A DNA stretch of 31,283 nucleotides, taken from contig DQHP01000163.1 in assembly GCA_003524435.1 (NCBI GenBank), positions 1 to 31,283 of the forward strand, written 5' to 3'. The DNA comes from Microbacterium sp. Its GTDB lineage: Bacteria; Actinomycetota; Actinomycetes; Actinomycetales; Microbacteriaceae. Positions 31,053 through 31,283 of the stretch are shown one piece after another. How positions within the stretch are numbered: position 1 is the stretch's first letter; each line of letters starts with the position of its first letter. The notes below the pieces were generated by a model. It was not told the origin of the DNA. It ran no database searches and saw nothing but the letters and a program-made list of their open reading frames with translations. The position numbers were made by a program, and so were the translations under genes.

Positions 31053-31283
31053 TCGCGATGCCTCGGCAGATGGCGAATGCGGGGACGGAGTTTCAGGCGC
31101 GTGCCCCCGATCTGGGTGCGGCCGGCCTCGACGTCACAATCGCATCAGAGAGCGTGCGCCGTGCACGCGGTGATGTGCCGCTGTTCGAACGGGTGCTTTC
31201 GGCCGGCCTCGACGCCGATGCAGTAGCGCGTGAAGATCGGCAGCGCGCATTGGATCTTGTCGCATGGGCGGCCTGGCGCTCCG
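31049..31283 (+). CDS. Unknown protein, N-terminal part (partner of the AAA+ gene)
   Basis: The frame opens at the ATG of an ATGA overlap with the AAA+ gene and runs 78 codons to the edge without a stop. The visible part begins MIAMPRQMANAGTEFQ and contains VRRARGDVPLFERVLSAG and REDRQRALDLVAWAAWRS, soluble and probably helical. I do not recognise a family. Tight coupling to a MoxR-type ATPase makes a substrate or effector partner likely, for example one with a VWA domain further on, but that part is outside the window. Confidence 0.7.
   Translation, partial: MIAMPRQMANAGTEFQARAPDLGAAGLDVTIASESVRRARGDVPLFERVLSAGLDADAVAREDRQRALDLVAWAAWRS

Overview
This window is the main ribosomal-protein region of a high-GC Gram-positive bacterium. 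The order rpsL-rpsG-fusA-tuf, S10 cluster, spc cluster, secY-adk-map, then infA-rpmJ-rpsM-rpsK-rpoA-rplQ is the usual actinobacterial one. Long Lys/Ala tails on L15, L17 and L29, frequent GTG starts, the missing S14 and S4 genes, and the small accessory genes suggest a Microbacteriaceae member, probably Microbacterium or a close relative. That placement is inferred from gene order and remembered family features, not from a search.

Layout. 2-1276 is the 3' part of a large membrane protein. 1277-5956 is the str region (rpsL, rpsG, fusA, tuf), with a promoter, a 16-bp hairpin between rpsG and fusA, a nested repeat between fusA and tuf, and a UUCG terminator after tuf. 6052-6264 is a 70-aa antitoxin-like gene with its own terminator. 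6357-13350 is a structured leader followed by rpsJ-rplC-rplD-rplW-rplB-rpsS-rplV-rpsC-rplP-rpmC-rpsQ-rplN-rplX-rplE. Most of these genes overlap or nearly touch. 13361-16373 is rpsH-rplF-rplR-rpsE-rpmD-rplO, set apart from rplE by a hairpin and a new promoter at the place where S14 usually lies. 16434-19221 is secY-adk-map. 19333-20757 interrupts the usual order with a reverse-strand AbiEi/nuclease-like gene and a repeat-rich intergenic stretch. It is followed by a DsbA-like thioredoxin (20758-21435). 21449-24840 is infA-rpmJ-rpsM-rpsK-rpoA-rplQ; no rpsD lies between rpsK and rpoA.

24910 to the end is an accessory block, all on the plus strand: a TauE/SafE-type permease, two hotdog-fold (HadA/HadB-like) dehydratases, murB, pnuC, nadR, a MoxR-like AAA+ ATPase, and the start of an unknown gene fused to it by an ATGA overlap. 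PnuC and NadR together would import nicotinamide riboside and convert it to NMN and NAD. MurB supplies a peptidoglycan precursor. The AAA+ gene with its unrecognised partner is the least understood part of the window.

The most interesting leads are the AAA+ gene with its unknown partner, the long structured S10 leader, the extra domain on L17, the loss of the Walker A lysine in NadR, the tandem duplication of a promoter-like unit before the HadA-like gene, and the inverted/direct repeat element between the AbiEi-like gene and the DsbA-like gene.
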